From assembly GCA_008921705.1 (NCBI GenBank), contig VFFE01007869.1:5080972-5144971 (forward strand): 64,000 bases of DNA, in the 5' to 3' direction. The notes below the pieces were generated by a model that worked only from the letters and a program-made list of their open reading frames with translations, was not told the origin of the DNA and ran no database searches. Below, one piece after another: positions 37,701 to 52,700 of this stretch. The stretch's first letter is position 1, and each line of letters opens with the position of its first letter. The DNA comes from Burhinus oedicnemus (taxonomy: Eukaryota > Chordata > Aves > Charadriiformes > Burhinidae). The translations under genes were made by a program, and so were the position numbers.

Positions 37701-40700
37701 CCTCCTGTTGTTGTGCCTCTGTGCTCCTTTGTGTTCACGGAGAGGATCTTATACTCACACAACCAAACAATTTGCAGTTCTGCAGCAAAATGGAGAGCAC
37801 TGCAGTAATCAAATGTAGAAACATGCCAACTGAAGTTACAGTTGGGAGAACTGCAGTCAACTTCAGCCAGGTATTTAAGAAATCATTGTGAGAGTTGCTG
37901 CTGCTGAACGAGTGATAACAGTGTGCATTGCTGTAGCTGATGGGTGTCCCATTGGGAATAAAACCTGCTTTGCCAAGTGCAATAAACCAGAACATTGTGG
38001 TCAGGGCCAAAAAGGTGCAATAGTCTCATCCTGATCTCCAAACAGCAGCTAGCCAAACACACGGATTTTTCACCGAGAACAAATATTTCTTACCAGCAGG
38101 ACAAGTAAACCCTTTACGATACAACCCTGCTGCTTCCACCAGTGCGTCAGCGTTCATTTCGCTATGCAGATGAAGCACCAAGTAACTGCTGGTCTTCACC
38201 TGGCGCTGGCCATGGCGTTTTCCTGTCCTGCGCAGGTCCGCAGGAGTGAGCTGGGTGTCACCACCTTTCTAAGGGCCTGCGGTCATGTGTTCTGTTAATC
38301 GTCCTCATAGCCCCTTTGCAGACTGAACAGGAGAGGAGAGAGAAAAGGGAGATGGGATGTAGTGTGCAAATAAAAGCAGGCTTGAACAAGCATTGTTTCA
38401 TGAAGGAATAGTTGCCCAAAGTTTCTCTGAGAAAGCTCGGGGAGAAGCAGCTCGTACTGGAAAGCAGTCCAGTCTGAGCGTGCTGTGGTCCAGAAACAAA
38501 GGCAGCCCATGTCCTGCTCGGGATACCTGTGGCAGCAGTTCTGTCCTTTACAAGGTGACCTACTACTTCAGCCATTCAAATGGGACAAGTTCCCTGGGAC
38601 ACGGCCGGGCTTGGGGAGGCTGCTGGCACAAGTGGCAGTGACAGGAATGAGAGCGGGCTGGGCAGAGTGGTCCGGTCGCCCTTTCAGTAGAGGGATGGGC
38701 ATGAGGGGAAAGGCAAGGCAAGGAGGGCTTCTCCCACAAAAGAGCTCGTGTTCTGTCTGAGGGACCTGTCTGAAAGACACAGACATGTCGCTCTATGCTA
38801 TTTAAAAAAGCCATGAAATCATTAAAAGGTAAACTGTTAACTTGAAGTAAATTCTGCTTTCTCTATAGACCCTGTTATTTAGTGTTGCTTATGTAAGGAA
38901 ATGTAATTAGGATGTATACTTCTGCTGCACATCACCTTAAGGCCATGTTGAATTCCAGAGTTCATAGCAGTGAGTGAGATTTTTACTGGCACCGATTTAT
39001 AAAATCGACATTGTTTAAAGAAGTTTTTGTGTGTGTACGCACCCGTGTTGACTTATATTAAGCTGGTTAATTAATTATCCTATTTTTGTAGGTATCTGTA
39101 ATGATCTGCAGGTAGAAACACATTAATCTGGTAACATTAAAATGATGCTGCTGCTGAGGAGATGCAGTGCCGCTGCGTTCCATGCCGTGCGCTCGGTCGG
39201 CATGTTGTTTCTGAGAGGGCAGCAGGGGTTGCACCAGCTCTCCGTGGCCTTGCAAGTTGTGTCACCAGAGAACTGGTGGCGAAATCTTGCAGCTGTTAGT
39301 TTTGTGCTTCTGTTTACTCAGAACTGGGGTAAAAACAGCGAAAAGTAGGATGGGAAAGAGAAGGTTCAGTCACGTGCGTGAATGTAGTTTAGAGTGAAAG
39401 GGCTGTACGTCTGCTCCGACAAAAACCACTCTCCAAAGCCACTGAAATAGTGCTGGTCAAATGCAATGCAATTCAAGAAAGATCCGTCTCCTTTTTTCAG
39501 CCTTCTTTTTTTGTGGAGTGTCTAATTTACCGTATACCATTATTTATTCATTTATTTATTAGCATTCACTAATTTATTCCAGTTCCTCACCCAGTCTTGT
39601 GCTATTAGCCAGTTCTAGTGACTGTACAGTGCCTGTTCTTCAAGCTTTTAAGAGACCACACAAAAAAGTTACTGCAAGAGCAGGGGATGAAGCATTCTGT
39701 TTTTCATTTCCAGAAACATCCATATGTGCAGACTGTGTTTTCCCTCCTACTTACCAACAAAACCTCTGATTATGTTGCAATACATCTGTTATAAGCTCTG
39801 CCTCTACTGGCAGTACTTTAAAGTTCTGTGCAGTTTTTTGCAGTGTGCCATCAAAAAGAATTGACCTAGTCTCATGGAAATTAGTTGGTCCCTTGCCTGA
39901 TCATAGAAACTGCTGCTCTCACTCAGAGTTGATCCTAATTCTGGTCTTAAAAAAGAACCTTAGGAGTTGAGTACAGGCAGCTCCTGTACCTCTCCCTGCA
40001 ACTTTATGCTGCTGAGAATCTACTGGTTTCTTCTGAAACCCAGATGCATGTAATACAAACACTGTGAGATACTAAAACTGGAAATCTAGGCTCATGGAAC
40101 CGTGGTGTCTCTTAAGACATTCCCTCTGCCAGTGAGGAAAACGATGTGCGAAGTAGCAGGCACTCTGCAGTGCCCAGTTCTCTTCTCTGCTCATTAATCT
40201 GCTGGCTCCATGCTGGGAGCACCCAGGGGGAGGAACCCCAAGCTGAACTGGAGATGGGAGTCTGCTTGCTTGGCCAGTACCGAATCCTCTTGAGAATATG
40301 GAGGGAAAGTGGAATTTAGCTCTATCCCGCACATCATCTGGCTAAACTCTACTGAGCGTCCCACAAGTCAGGCTGGGACAAAATACACGTTCAGCCCAGC
40401 GGTACTGCGAGCTGCTGCTGGCTGCCGTCTCCGGTCACAGCAAGTTTGATATGGCTCTGAAGGACAGCAGATCCTTCGCCTGCCACTTGCCTGGCTAGAG
40501 ACAGTTTTGTCCCTGCTTTCTGGAAGGAGCCCAACACCAATGCCACAAAAAGCCAGCAGAGATGCAATGTTTGCATGTTACTTTTTTTGTCGTATGGGCT
40601 GGCAGTCCATTGGGTGGAGTAGGAAGAAATGTCTGATCAGATGAGGCTGAGCCCGAGGCAGACTTTGAGAGTTTCCCTGCCAGGACTTCAGCGCGGCAGC

Positions 40701-43700
40701 GGAAGGGCAGCTGGAGCTGGGATGGGGATGGGATGAGGGGCGGAGGGGGCTGGTAGAGCCTTTCTGTGCAGTAAGACAGAGGACACGGAGAGCAGGAGGA
40801 AGGAAAGGGGAGATGCAACTGCTCTCCACTGCTCTCCAGGCTACTGCAATAAATCCATCCTTGAACCTCTTTTGTAAAGCTTTTATCTGTACTACGTCAC
40901 AGTTCTAAAGAAATGCAACAATTTCCTTGGCTTTTGTTTGGCCTTTCTTCTAGTTTTGTTTTATTTTCCTAGCCAGAGCCTGATACATAGCTCCACTGGA
41001 GAAGTACTGCAAGTGGCAGTGCGTTCGTTTCAGCAGGAGGAAAGCTGATGGCATCACAGCGTGGCTGTGACCACGTCACAGTGTGCCTCCCTGTGACTGA
41101 GAAACAAGTGGAAGGAGCAGCATGGCATAATAAGTGTAAAGCACATTAATGAGAACATACAGTTCTTTAATACTGGTTTACACATTATAAGACTTTGGAT
41201 TGACGTACCTTCCTGCATGTCAGTGTAGGAAGAGGTGAAAAATGTCACCTATTGCACCCCTCCCCCCAAGCTCCTTCCTACCATGTCATGTCCACTTTTT
41301 TCTTTCTTCCTTTAGCACTTTCCAGTAAATTTACACAGCCCTTTCACCTAAATGCTGTGGGTTTGCCTCTGTTTCAACCCAGGGAAAATGAGCACAAAAA
41401 TAAAGCTTGTCTTGCTGCAAAGCTAGCACGTGGCAGTGGCCGTGCTGATGAAGTGAAGGCAGAGGTGGGAATACTGTGTGCAGTGCTGTGTACTAAATCA
41501 CAGTGTTTACAGGCAAAAATATCCTCTTGGGCTGCATCCTGAGGATGGGGACATAGCTGTGTTTTTCCCATTAACACTAATGGAAGTCAAGAGGCTGAAC
41601 CACACGCCATGCCCTGGAAATGTGCCCCTTACGTTTCTGTCCTACAAAGCTGTCTTGTACATTTCTTTCCAGTTCGGCTTCTGTAGCAGGAGGTGTTCAG
41701 AGGTGTTAAATGGTTATAGTCATCATGCTGGTGGTCATATCTGCTGTTCTCTCAGTTACAAAGGAATGTTAAATTTCCTATTTTGCTACCCTCAAGCTTG
41801 CGGCATATGTTGGACAGATTGGCCCGGTGTGCATACCACTTCTTAATAGTAAAAAAAAAAACACCTCTGAGGCAAAGGACTTGGCTGAAATCTTACTGAA
41901 TTTTGTGTGATTATTTCCGTCTGACTTGAAGGTGGTTTGCTCTGCTTGGAAAGGGTAAGGATCCAGGGAAAGGCTTTACATCTCTGATGCAGAATTAACA
42001 GAATGAGGAACTAGGGCTGCTAGTCTCCTCTCAATCTTCGGTCAGGTACCGCTGGAAATAGTGTCTTGTGTTCTGGTATGACCAAACCACTCATCTGCAC
42101 GGTGATTAAGAATTAAAATATGAAAACCTGTGTGCTTGGCTAAAACCTGGTCAGCCACCTTGACAAAAGACAATTAGTTTCAGCTGAATGGAAATTGGGC
42201 AGCCTTGAGGACTCTGTGGTTTGCAATTTAAACCCTGCCAATAACACATGCAGCTTGATCCTTGTGAATATGACTTTGTCTTTGCTGATTTTAAAGTTAC
42301 CTGATTGGCACAGTGAGGTAAAGGCATCAGGATTTCATGGTTAAACACACAAGGCTGCAGTAACTGCAGAGGTGGTCCCCATCGACAGCCTCTTCCCGCG
42401 CCGTGCGAGGGGTGGGAGTTGCAGGCTGACCTGCCGACTGCATGTCAGCAAGCAGAGCCCCGATACTGGAAATAGTGTTAAAAAGTACAGCTCTCCCCAA
42501 TAAACTAACCTCTTACCTCAGGTAATAAACTGGGGTTGGCTTTGGAAGCTGGAAGGTCAGAAGCAGATGCGGGTAGATTACCTGTAGCAACGCAAACTTG
42601 ATCAAAATGGGGAAAGAAATCCAACCGTGTTTTGTTAAAGTTTGTAAATAGCAGGGTTAGACAACAGTGGCTCTGATCCAAAGCACCCCAAGTCCAAACA
42701 TCCCAGCTTTTAGTCAAGGAAATATTGCATTATATTTAGTGGCGCTTTGTCACAGTCTGCATAAAGCTGTCATTTAAAAAACTGCTGGTATTTCGTATGT
42801 CTGACGCCAGCAATCACTCCAGTACTTTGGGAAGGTAACTCAAAGCAGCACTGCGCGTTCCGCAGCGCTGTCTGCGGAGAGGAGGGGTCGCCGTGCCAGC
42901 TGGCCTCCACTGCCCACGTGCCTGAAGCGAGTCAGGGCAACAAGGGAAGAGAAGTCTCTCCTTACATTACTTCTTTTTCGCCCTCTGAGCAACAAGTGAT
43001 ACTTGCAGAAGGCTGTCCATTTTAATTTGTATTGTGAAAGCAGTATTTTTATTCTGTTATTTTCAGACCTTGAATAAGCAGTGAGAAAGGTGTCAATTAC
43101 TTTGATTTAGCTTTTTGCAGAGCAGGGTGCCAGACAATATATGTGATGCCTTTGATTTTCTGTTGAAGCTATGTGCTACTTGGAAGATGGCACTGCCTTG
43201 GAGTGATAGTAATGATGCTGTAGCTGGTTGTCTCCTCATCGTCTGTGCTGTGAGTAAAGAGTTACTCCATCAAAGTGATTTCTCTGGAATAAAAGTGGCA
43301 TGAAAGGAGAATGAAGTAGTGGAGTTTATTTAATACCTATGTAGGCTAGCTGTAATTGAGAGGGAGGAAAAATGGTACTTGTCATTTCTAACTCTTGCTC
43401 AGCTGTGTTTTTGAAAGATACCTTTAACATCTCATAAAATACTGGTGTATCTCCCTTTCCTAAAGAGATTGGGTGTAAATATATCATGTACATTTTTGCC
43501 TACAGTTAAGTGCCTTCAGGCAACAGAAGTATCCCAGGCTTGCAGTATGTTATAGGCTTTCTGATTATTTTTTTTCTTTGACTTGATACCTCATCTGTGG
43601 GTTGCCTCAAGCAAGCTCTTTCAAGAGACTCTCTGTACAGAACCTATTTATGTGCCCTGCAAAGAGAGAGAGGGGGAGGCTGTGTAAATTATTTCACTTA

Positions 43701-46700
43701 GGAGGAGTCAGCGCTGTATCTCTGTATGTCTGCCATTTGAAGTTTTTTTAGCAGTGATAAATAAACAGGATCTTTCTCACTCCAGGAAAGTTGTAAACAT
43801 TCCAGTAAACACCAGGCACAGCATAGAGGTTGAGTTATGAACGGACTTGAAGATTATATGTGCTTTCCACTGGCCCGTACAGCTATACCCATGCTAATCT
43901 GCTGTGATGTTCTCCTCTGGTCTCTGCCTGCAGGTGGTGTTCCCTTGGTTGGAGAATCAGTGTAACATTTCACCATCATCTTCTAACTTTGCTCCAAGTG
44001 GGACAAAGTGGTGTGGTCCTTGCGATGCTTGCTGACTCTGCTTGCAGTTAAACTGCTATTGGCACTCGGTTGGATTGCATGAACAGGAGAAATAGTGAGA
44101 GTAGAAACATCTGTCTAGGAGGGCAAGGCTGAATATAGGCAACCTCCTATAGCGCTTCCCTCGTGCTGGTACCCCAGTGTGAAGCAGCTAGCTTCCTATG
44201 GCTGCCATTTGTTCTGTCTGGTTCAGATCTGTTGCTTAAACAGGTTTTTATGAATGCTAGATACAAATATACGTGGCATGCATGGAACTAGAGAAAAGAA
44301 ATAAAAAACTGGGCTGTGGAGAAGTAATGAGGATAAATAAGCCTTGTGGAGCTGACCAATGACACTGTATGCAAGACTTGCAGGAATTAATCCTGCAAAA
44401 AGCTGGCACTGACTGATATCAGTGTTCTTTCTCTGAGAGAACAGACAATGCTACAAACAAAATCAATATCACACTGACCAAGGGATCCTTGTACATTGGC
44501 CCTAATGCCACTTAATGGAATAGCAGTTACAAAAGCAGTGCAATTTAGACACCTTCCAATAAAGCCATTACATTCTAGGCTGATATGTTCTCCATTTTTA
44601 AAGGCTTGTGCTGTTCTTCAACATATTTTTCATCATTGTATTTTCCTCGTAAGTAGAAACACCATTTCAGCTCAACTTTACAGTGTGTGCAGCTCAGCAG
44701 AAAGCCTATTAGTATGATGCTTGCAAATGAACTCAGAACTTTTTTCCAGGACTGGCAGTACACATGTCAAATAGACTTTATCAAGTCTGGTGAAAAGGGT
44801 AAGGCCCAGTTTTGCAGCTAGTACAAAAAAGAAAATTAATGTCAGCAGATCATCTCCCGTGCAAAGAGTGAACACTTCCTGGTAGCAACGTGATGGAGAG
44901 AGTTGGACCAGAGATTCCAGGCTCTGATTTCTGTGCCCTCCACGTGTTGCCCAATAGACCTCTTCTCTCTTCTGCAATACTAACCTTCTTCAGACAGTTA
45001 ATAATGCAATTAGCCCAGTCAGGACCATAAGAAGTCATTTTCAAATATTCATGGCTGGAAAGTTTCGGCAGATATATATAACTATGTAAAAGCCATGTTC
45101 TTTAGAGTGTGCTGTGAAGGGTGCAGAGTTGCACCTTTCTAAAGCAGGAAACGTCAGTTCTGTGGAGACTAACGCTGTTTTAATTGTGGTCCGGTTGACA
45201 AAACCCTTATTACTTGAGACTCATTGATACTGTGCAGCGGAGATGCAGGGGTGGAGCTCTCTACAGCTAGGAGCGAGGTGGTTGCCTCAGTGCAGTGCTC
45301 ACCTCATTGTTCTGCTTTTTAAATATCAGGTAGCTTCTCCGCCTGCCTTTCTGTATGAACACAGGTGTACGCATAGACCATGACCTTCGCCTTCAATGGC
45401 ATGGTCAGTTGTTGCCCACTTTTACTGTACCACATGACGAAACCACACAAGATAGAAATACAAGAGCCAGAATTACTTTGTGCAGGTAGCCACAGTGCTG
45501 GCATTTTTATATTTTCAGATGCATGACTTTACAATTTAAATGTTTCTCTGTTTCCTGCGTACACTCCAAATATTTATCTTCATGCAAATAATGAAAACTA
45601 ACACTGAATTTTTAATTCTGTGCACTTTTTTACCTGAAAGTGCAAATAAAATATTAGAAATTGTCATAAATATCTCACACTGTGTTGTGAGAACAAATGC
45701 ACAGAATTACATAAGGACCAAGTCTGTACTTGTTCTAAAAATCTTAATAAAAATAACAAACATACAAATCAAAACAGACACACTCGTTTTCCCAGTTATT
45801 TTTGAAAGATCAGTGTAGGATGCGAGACAGGTGTCCTGAAGGCAAGAAGTTTGGTGAAAGGCAGACATACCAGCCAAGCCCATCAGGCAAGCCTGTTTCC
45901 ATATTGAAGAGAGTTATTTCTTGTCAATTCAGCTATTCTGTCTGTGAAGAAGACTATTTGAATGCAATAGATTTGAAACAGCAAATCTTTATGTGAAAAT
46001 ACAGATTTTTTGTAATAATAGTAGTGTAAGTAGGTGCAGAGCATCTAGACTTCTGTAGGACATCAACGATTACAGACGACAGTGAACCTGAAGCTCACGG
46101 CAGATGACTCCCATGAAGCCCAGCAGTAAGGAGAGCCATGGACTCATCTGAATGGCCTCAAAACCGGGCGCCTCATGAGCTTCTGTCCGTGCTGCACCCG
46201 TGCTGCAGGGGGCCACTAACGGTGCCATATGCATTATTTGTGGAGTGTTAAAGGGCTTTCTGTGTGAGCTCATTTACTTCAGCCCCAGACAACTGAGTAC
46301 AGAAGTTCTGGTGTGTAGCTGCAAGTAGTCTTACCTTGGATGCCTCTGTTACTAATTTGGTTCAAATAAGGGTCTGTCCGCATCGGGCAGGCCAATGACA
46401 AATAGTGGTTTTCAGGTCATCTGAGGTGAGCTTGTCTATTCTTGTCATACCCTATTAGCTCTAAATTTAATGCATTCAGCCTCCCAAAGGGCAAGTCATT
46501 GCAGTAATTAATTTTACTGCAGCTAATTTTTATTTTTAGGGAAATGGAAGACTAAGCCTCTATTTTAAAATAAACAGAAAACACATTGTCTCTGGAAAGA
46601 AACATCGGGATCCTTACTGGAAACATTCTAAAAATAAAACTTTTCAGATAGAGCTGTATTCCACCAAAGTAATTAGGAATGCAAACTCATTAGAGCTTTA

Positions 46701-49700
46701 TTTAAGTTGCTGATATTTCTATTTGGGAAGGCAGCATGGCCCAATGGGAGTGACATTGGACTGGGACGCAGGAAAACCTGCTGTCTATTCTCGGCTCTAC
46801 CACTGTGCCATTCTGCAGGCTTGGGAGAGTCTCTCTCCATTCTGAGACCTCGCATCAAAGCTCTCCTACCTTCTCCAGGGACGAGATGCACACTCTAATA
46901 TCATCTCTGCTTTGCTGTAACACTAATGTAACACGTATCTGATTATTCTAGGGCCTGTGCTTCGTGGCATTTGAAAATTAGGAATTGTGAGGGAGAGTCT
47001 ACAAACTACCTTGTGCTTGAATCCGTTGCCCAGACACGGGTGTGTAGAACCAGTTGAGATGCCTTAGAGTGCCCCACTTGGCCTCCAGCTGCGGCTTCAG
47101 GATGCTGTACGTCTCCCATTAGTCCTCTGTTATATTTGAAAGTTTTTTGAGGATATCTCAAATCCTCTATGGCATTTCTGATGGCGCTGGGCAACCATGG
47201 CAGGGCAACTAGTTCAAACTTCAAATGTCTGAGTATGCAGCCTTCTTGCATAGTCAGGGAGGGTAGCTCCTAACTTAGGTGCACTAGAGTATCCTCCAAA
47301 CAAATTTTCTTCTTCCTCTTGATCATGTAGGAATTCCAGGCTCTTAGGCATTTCCTTTCTTCCCCCAGTTAACCTTTTTTTTCTCTATGGCCTTTACCAT
47401 ACTGCAACAGCAATTTATTGTCTTAAAAATCAAACTAAGCTGTGAGCCACCCGAGCCACCATTCAGCTCATGCAGTTCTGAACAGTTTATCTTTGATTTT
47501 GGTTGCTAACAAGCGTTACCTAGCTAAGGATCCACTTCTGGAATAGAGTCAGCTTTGTTCTCAGGAGATGAAGTATTAATTGATAACCATGTTTGGAGAA
47601 TGGAGCTGTTCATTTCTTTCACTTTCCTTTCCCTGCTGTGCAGTCATCTGCTCCCTAAAACAAAAAATTCCCAGGAAATCCTGGGAAGTGTATGCTTATC
47701 CAGACTGGATGACGGTCTCTGCAGGTGCTAAGCACAGGAGAACTGGGCCACTGAATTTAAGATCTTTGCAACAGGATGAATCCAGTTACACTTCATATAA
47801 AATGCAAAAAGGACGTAGAAATGTTTGGTACTTGAATTATTAATATGTTGGCCTTAAAGAATTTTCTAGACTTCCTCTAGCAGAATAAACTCTTGATCAT
47901 TTGTAAACTAGAGTTTTAAGTTATTTTAAACATCACATGTAAATACATCAGAAATAGTATTCAAAGTCGATTGCAGTTGTACATTCCTGACTGTTCTATA
48001 AATGCCCAGCTCTGCAAATTGCTGATCAACGCCTGCGGACACCGAAGGGGAGCAGAGGAATGCCACGCACCCTTGGGAGGCACTTACCAGCATGCAGAAC
48101 GAGGGTCTGCTTTGGCAAGTCATGAAATGAAAATTTTCTTCAAGTGTACTTGCAGCTTAATACCCCTGTATAATATTTCACATAAGTATAACTATGTCAT
48201 GGCAAACCTGCTAGAAAAGAGTGTTTTGCCTTGGTTTCTGCCAGTTTGCGAGGACAAATACAATAACAGATTCTGTAAAAGTTGCCTTCCCCTTTCCTTC
48301 CCTTCCCCCTCAAAAAAGCCATAGGGATCAAAAACTTATTTCCTATTCAGGGAAGGCTGTGGAGTCTGTAGGCTCCATAAATGGCCTTAGTAGGATCATG
48401 CAAAAACTGTAAGTCAGATGGGTTTTGGTGGGCCCTTTCTCACTGCTTTGAACATTTCCAAATTGAAACCTTTCTGCCAGGACCTGTTGCCGAGCCGCTG
48501 TGGGGCTCCGTCACGTCCTCTGCAGAGGCTGAAGCCTCCCCTGCGTGGCCATATCCTCCCCCAGGGAATCCAGCTCAAACTCTGCTCAGGCTGCCGGAAC
48601 AGGACAGGGGAGCCCAGTCTTAAACCACACTGATTATAAGGAAGGTTTGCCTCACAGCAACAACTGCTTTCTGTCTTCTGTGAAATCTGGAAGGTGGATG
48701 ATTTAATTTAGTAATGAAAGGAGTTGCTTTATCAATTATGCAGAGATTTCTCTGTTCAGTATGCATCAGCACTCCTTAAGGAACAAGTACATTTGTGATT
48801 TATTTCATTGTAATTTTTTGTCTTTGCTTGTTAAAAATGCATGCGCTGGTACATGTAGTCCTCCAGTGACATCCCTGTCCCAGATTCTAACAGACAGAAT
48901 CGCCTCCAGCCACCTCGGGCAGGAGCTGCACGGAGGGTATGTCCTGCGGTGGGACGTGATGGAAACAAACGCTCTCCACAAAAAGGAAAAGTAGGCACGG
49001 GAAGGGCCAGCTCCTGTTGGCAGGAGCTCGTGGCAAACGTCACAGCATTAGAGATCCTGCAGCATTCCCGAGTGATGAAATGCATGTGGGTATACATTAA
49101 GCAACTTTGAAAATTACCAACTTGCTGTTTCTGTGATGCAAACCTGCAGGAAGCAGTCCCACAGATGGAGAGCTCAGATTTAGTGCTAGTCTGCAACTTT
49201 TATGAAACCTGGCAGATATTTTGTGGGATTCAGTTAAAGCTGGCCTCAACGTAAAGGTAGTAATTTTGGCTTACAGAATGTTTGATTGGGGAATGCTGTG
49301 ATTTTTTTAATTGAAATATTTGAGCATTACCAAATTGAAACCTTTATTTGAGTCCTACCAGAAATTAAGAAATTAATTGTAAAGAGGTAAATATTTTATA
49401 TACTTATACGCGTGTGTACAGTGAATAAATCAATACTTGTATGTATCTATGCATGTGTGCACACAGAGAAAAAGTATCTATAAGTGGATATAAGAACCAG
49501 AAGAGACTTAATTTTACATCTGCTGTGTTCAAGCAAATATGTGTCTGATCCTTCCTTCGCCTCTCCTAAATGAGAGTGAGTAAGGTCTCAGAAAGGCAAG
49601 TCTTCACTTCACAGGATCAGAATGGTTGATAGCAAGGCTTCCTTGTCCTGCGTAGTTACCATGGATGCCAAACTGGTATGGGATGCATGAGAGAGAGAAA

Positions 49701-52700
49701 AATGCACTTCAGCTCTGGCGTGTCTTTGTGATAGTACTGCAAATCCTGGTATGACTAATTCCAATAGAACAACCACAATACTGGAGTTGTAGAAAAATGT
49801 CTACATTTTATTGAGGAATAATGTTAATTATATATGTATATCTAATACTCTGCAAAACTGCTGAGACACAAAAGCTGCAAAACCGCGCATTGGTTGAAAA
49901 GAGAGGATTTTATTTTATTTTATTTTATTTCACAAAGCTCTTTACCTTTATGCTAGTGCCTGATTCCTGCATGCCTTGTCAAGACAGCATCAAAACGTTG
50001 TCTTTCTGAGGATGATCCAAGAAACAAGTGGCTGTAAGTTTTCTGTACCTTCTTAAAAACACCTTTGTGGAAGTGCTTTAAAAAGAGGACACATAGCATA
50101 AAGTGTGTGGGAGGAGTTATGTGCATTTTAGAATCTAGGTTTTCTCTTAAATACGGGAATACAAAGCATGTGGGCAAAAGAGCACGGAAGGAGCCCAGTG
50201 GAGGGGTACCCCTTCAAAGAACACTATGGGCCCGGGCTGTGGAGAGTGAGATGGCAGATGTTCAGAAACAGCACAGTGCATCTCTTTCTATTTTCACCGA
50301 AGTAGAAATGAATCATAACCCTTCTGCAACTGTGGATGCTCTTGTTCACGCTAAAATAATGCAGAGATGAGATGCAGGAACCTGGACAGATGAACTGAAG
50401 GCCACTGTTAAGCGTTACTCAAATTGCTTCCTGTTCCTGTGACTTTAGAATTAAATTGCATTGTAAGGCTTAAAATCAGAAAGCTGAACTGTAGGTAATG
50501 ATGGGAGTGAAAGATAAAATGCTTCTTCACAGGTTGTACCAGTATAGTACAGTAGTAGGTTCCTATTTATTGCCACAGATGTGTCATAAGAAGCAAAAAT
50601 GGATATTTAATAATGTTATGAAGGACAAAATAAGGGTCACATTCTGTTCTCATTAACAGTAATTTATACTGAACGTAATTCTAGTATGGCTGTACATAAA
50701 ACCAGAAGTGCATTCTTCCCTCTTTCGGACTAACAGTGGTTTTATTCACGGCATTTTTCTGTTGGGCTGCTTGGCTCTAGAGCGGAGCTTGCAAAGCACA
50801 CGCAGGACGGGTGACGCTCCGAACCCCGCAGGGAGCCTGGCTGTGGTGGTCAGTGCCCTGCGCATCCCTGATGAGCCGAGGGGCCGGATCAGTTCTCGGT
50901 CACTGGCCCCTTCCCAGCTCTGCTGCAGAGTCCTCTCAGGTGCTCTGGCTGCTGGGGGACAGTCACCGTCTGTGGCCGCAGCGGCTCCACTCCGGCATGG
51001 AGCACAGAAGTATTCCTGGGGCTGCGGCACTTTTGGGCTAGCCTAGGTAGTGCTAGTTCCCCTCAGCGCTTAGCAGTAAATTTTCAGTTCAGTAGCTCAG
51101 ATCTCTGCTCGGGCTTTATTCCTGCCTTCCCCTATCATGTAATTCCAGGGTCTGATTTAATTTGTAGTAAGCTCTGCTTAGGCAGTTCTATAATATCATG
51201 CAAATACTGCTTACTTGTTTTTAGTAATGAGTTGGATTTTTTTAAACTTAGAACATTTTGCATTGGTGACGAATGGGCTTGTTTCACACACATTTTCGTG
51301 GTCAAAGCTCGCAGTTAATAGTCCAGTTTCCTTGCTACTCGATTGCTGCACTGAGGGAGTTTAAGCCGTGATCTGAGAGCTGCTCCCTGCAAGGGCAGTG
51401 GGCACTAGGCAGGCGCCCGTCACAGTCATGAGACCGTGGCATTATGGTGCACGGTTTGCAAAGAGCCACATGGATTCTCTACTTGTAGGAACAGGTGAAG
51501 GCATCTGTAGTTGAACAATATTTCTACTGGAGTTGTTCTAGTAGAAAATGACGTAGCTTACTGGCTTCCTGGTGGTGACTGAGAAGTGGCGTAGAAGACT
51601 TGGTATGTCCCTTTCACTCCTAAAAGTAAATACTGATTTCTCAACGGAAAACAAGCTTTCAGAAAGAGCTGTGAAATCTGTGGTCTTTCGAAAATTTCTC
51701 ATTCTCCAGAACTGGAATACTCATTCCAGCACTGAGTGAGGGTTACTCGTTCTGCCTCCAGGTGCTTCAGACATATCCTTCATCTTCTTGACATTCCGTC
51801 GGACAAATCTGCAGTGTTCTATTAAATAGAACGTAACCTTGCACTGAAGTAATTGGTTCTTACTTATTTTTTCATACTCTTTAGATGTCTTTCTGTATAA
51901 TCTAAGTGCTGTTTTAGACTTTGTCAGACCCTGAGCTTGATTAACAGCCAGAAATGCAGACGCTCTTAACGGACCCTGCAAAGGACTTTCAGTGCTGATT
52001 GCAGAAACTAGACAGGGGGCTGGAAGCAGAGCTACAGGGCTTGTGTCCAACAGAAACACCATTCTAAATGCGTGTTACCAGAATTGTTTGGTATCCAGGC
52101 TCTATCTATTGCAATATCCAAGCCACTAACCTTATGCCTGCATCTGCATTGCTTAGAACCAGTAGCCTTTGCCCACTTGATCTTCCCCAGAGCTGGATTT
52201 GTTGCTCTGTCCTCTGGTGGCCTTAGTAAGCACCTGGGATGGAAGACAAGTGGACAAGAGGTTCCTCAAGCTGAGAAAATAGATATTCTCACATCTCTCC
52301 TTTCCTGGAGGAGTGATCCTAATTGCTAATTACTACAGAGAATGTAAGTGCCAACACCCAACTGTGCTTTAAAAAAAGGCTCCCTGGTCATTGCTTTGAA
52401 ACAACGGCTGCTGGTGCTTGCCCGTAGGAGAGCTGCACTTACCCCCGTACCCACCATGGCTCCGTATTCGAGCAGCGGCCAGGAGCTGGCAGTGAGCTGC
52501 TCTTGTCTGACACTCATCGGTCTAGGACCTTTGCCAGCTCGATGACACAGCACGGTAGCTGCCTCTGTAACTGCACATTGGAAGAGCACTTGAGGACCAT
52601 TTTTCTCTGACAAATCTATTAAGGAGACTAATACAACTTTGATTTCGTTCCAGGAGGGCAAGCCAGCTCCTTGGGTTTTGCCAGCCAAATTCCTTTGTCG

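Noticed and set aside
46730..46810. tRNA gene
   Set aside because: The tRNA-like head belongs to a MIR SINE; the sequence does not close into an acceptor stem and lacks a proper anticodon arm.
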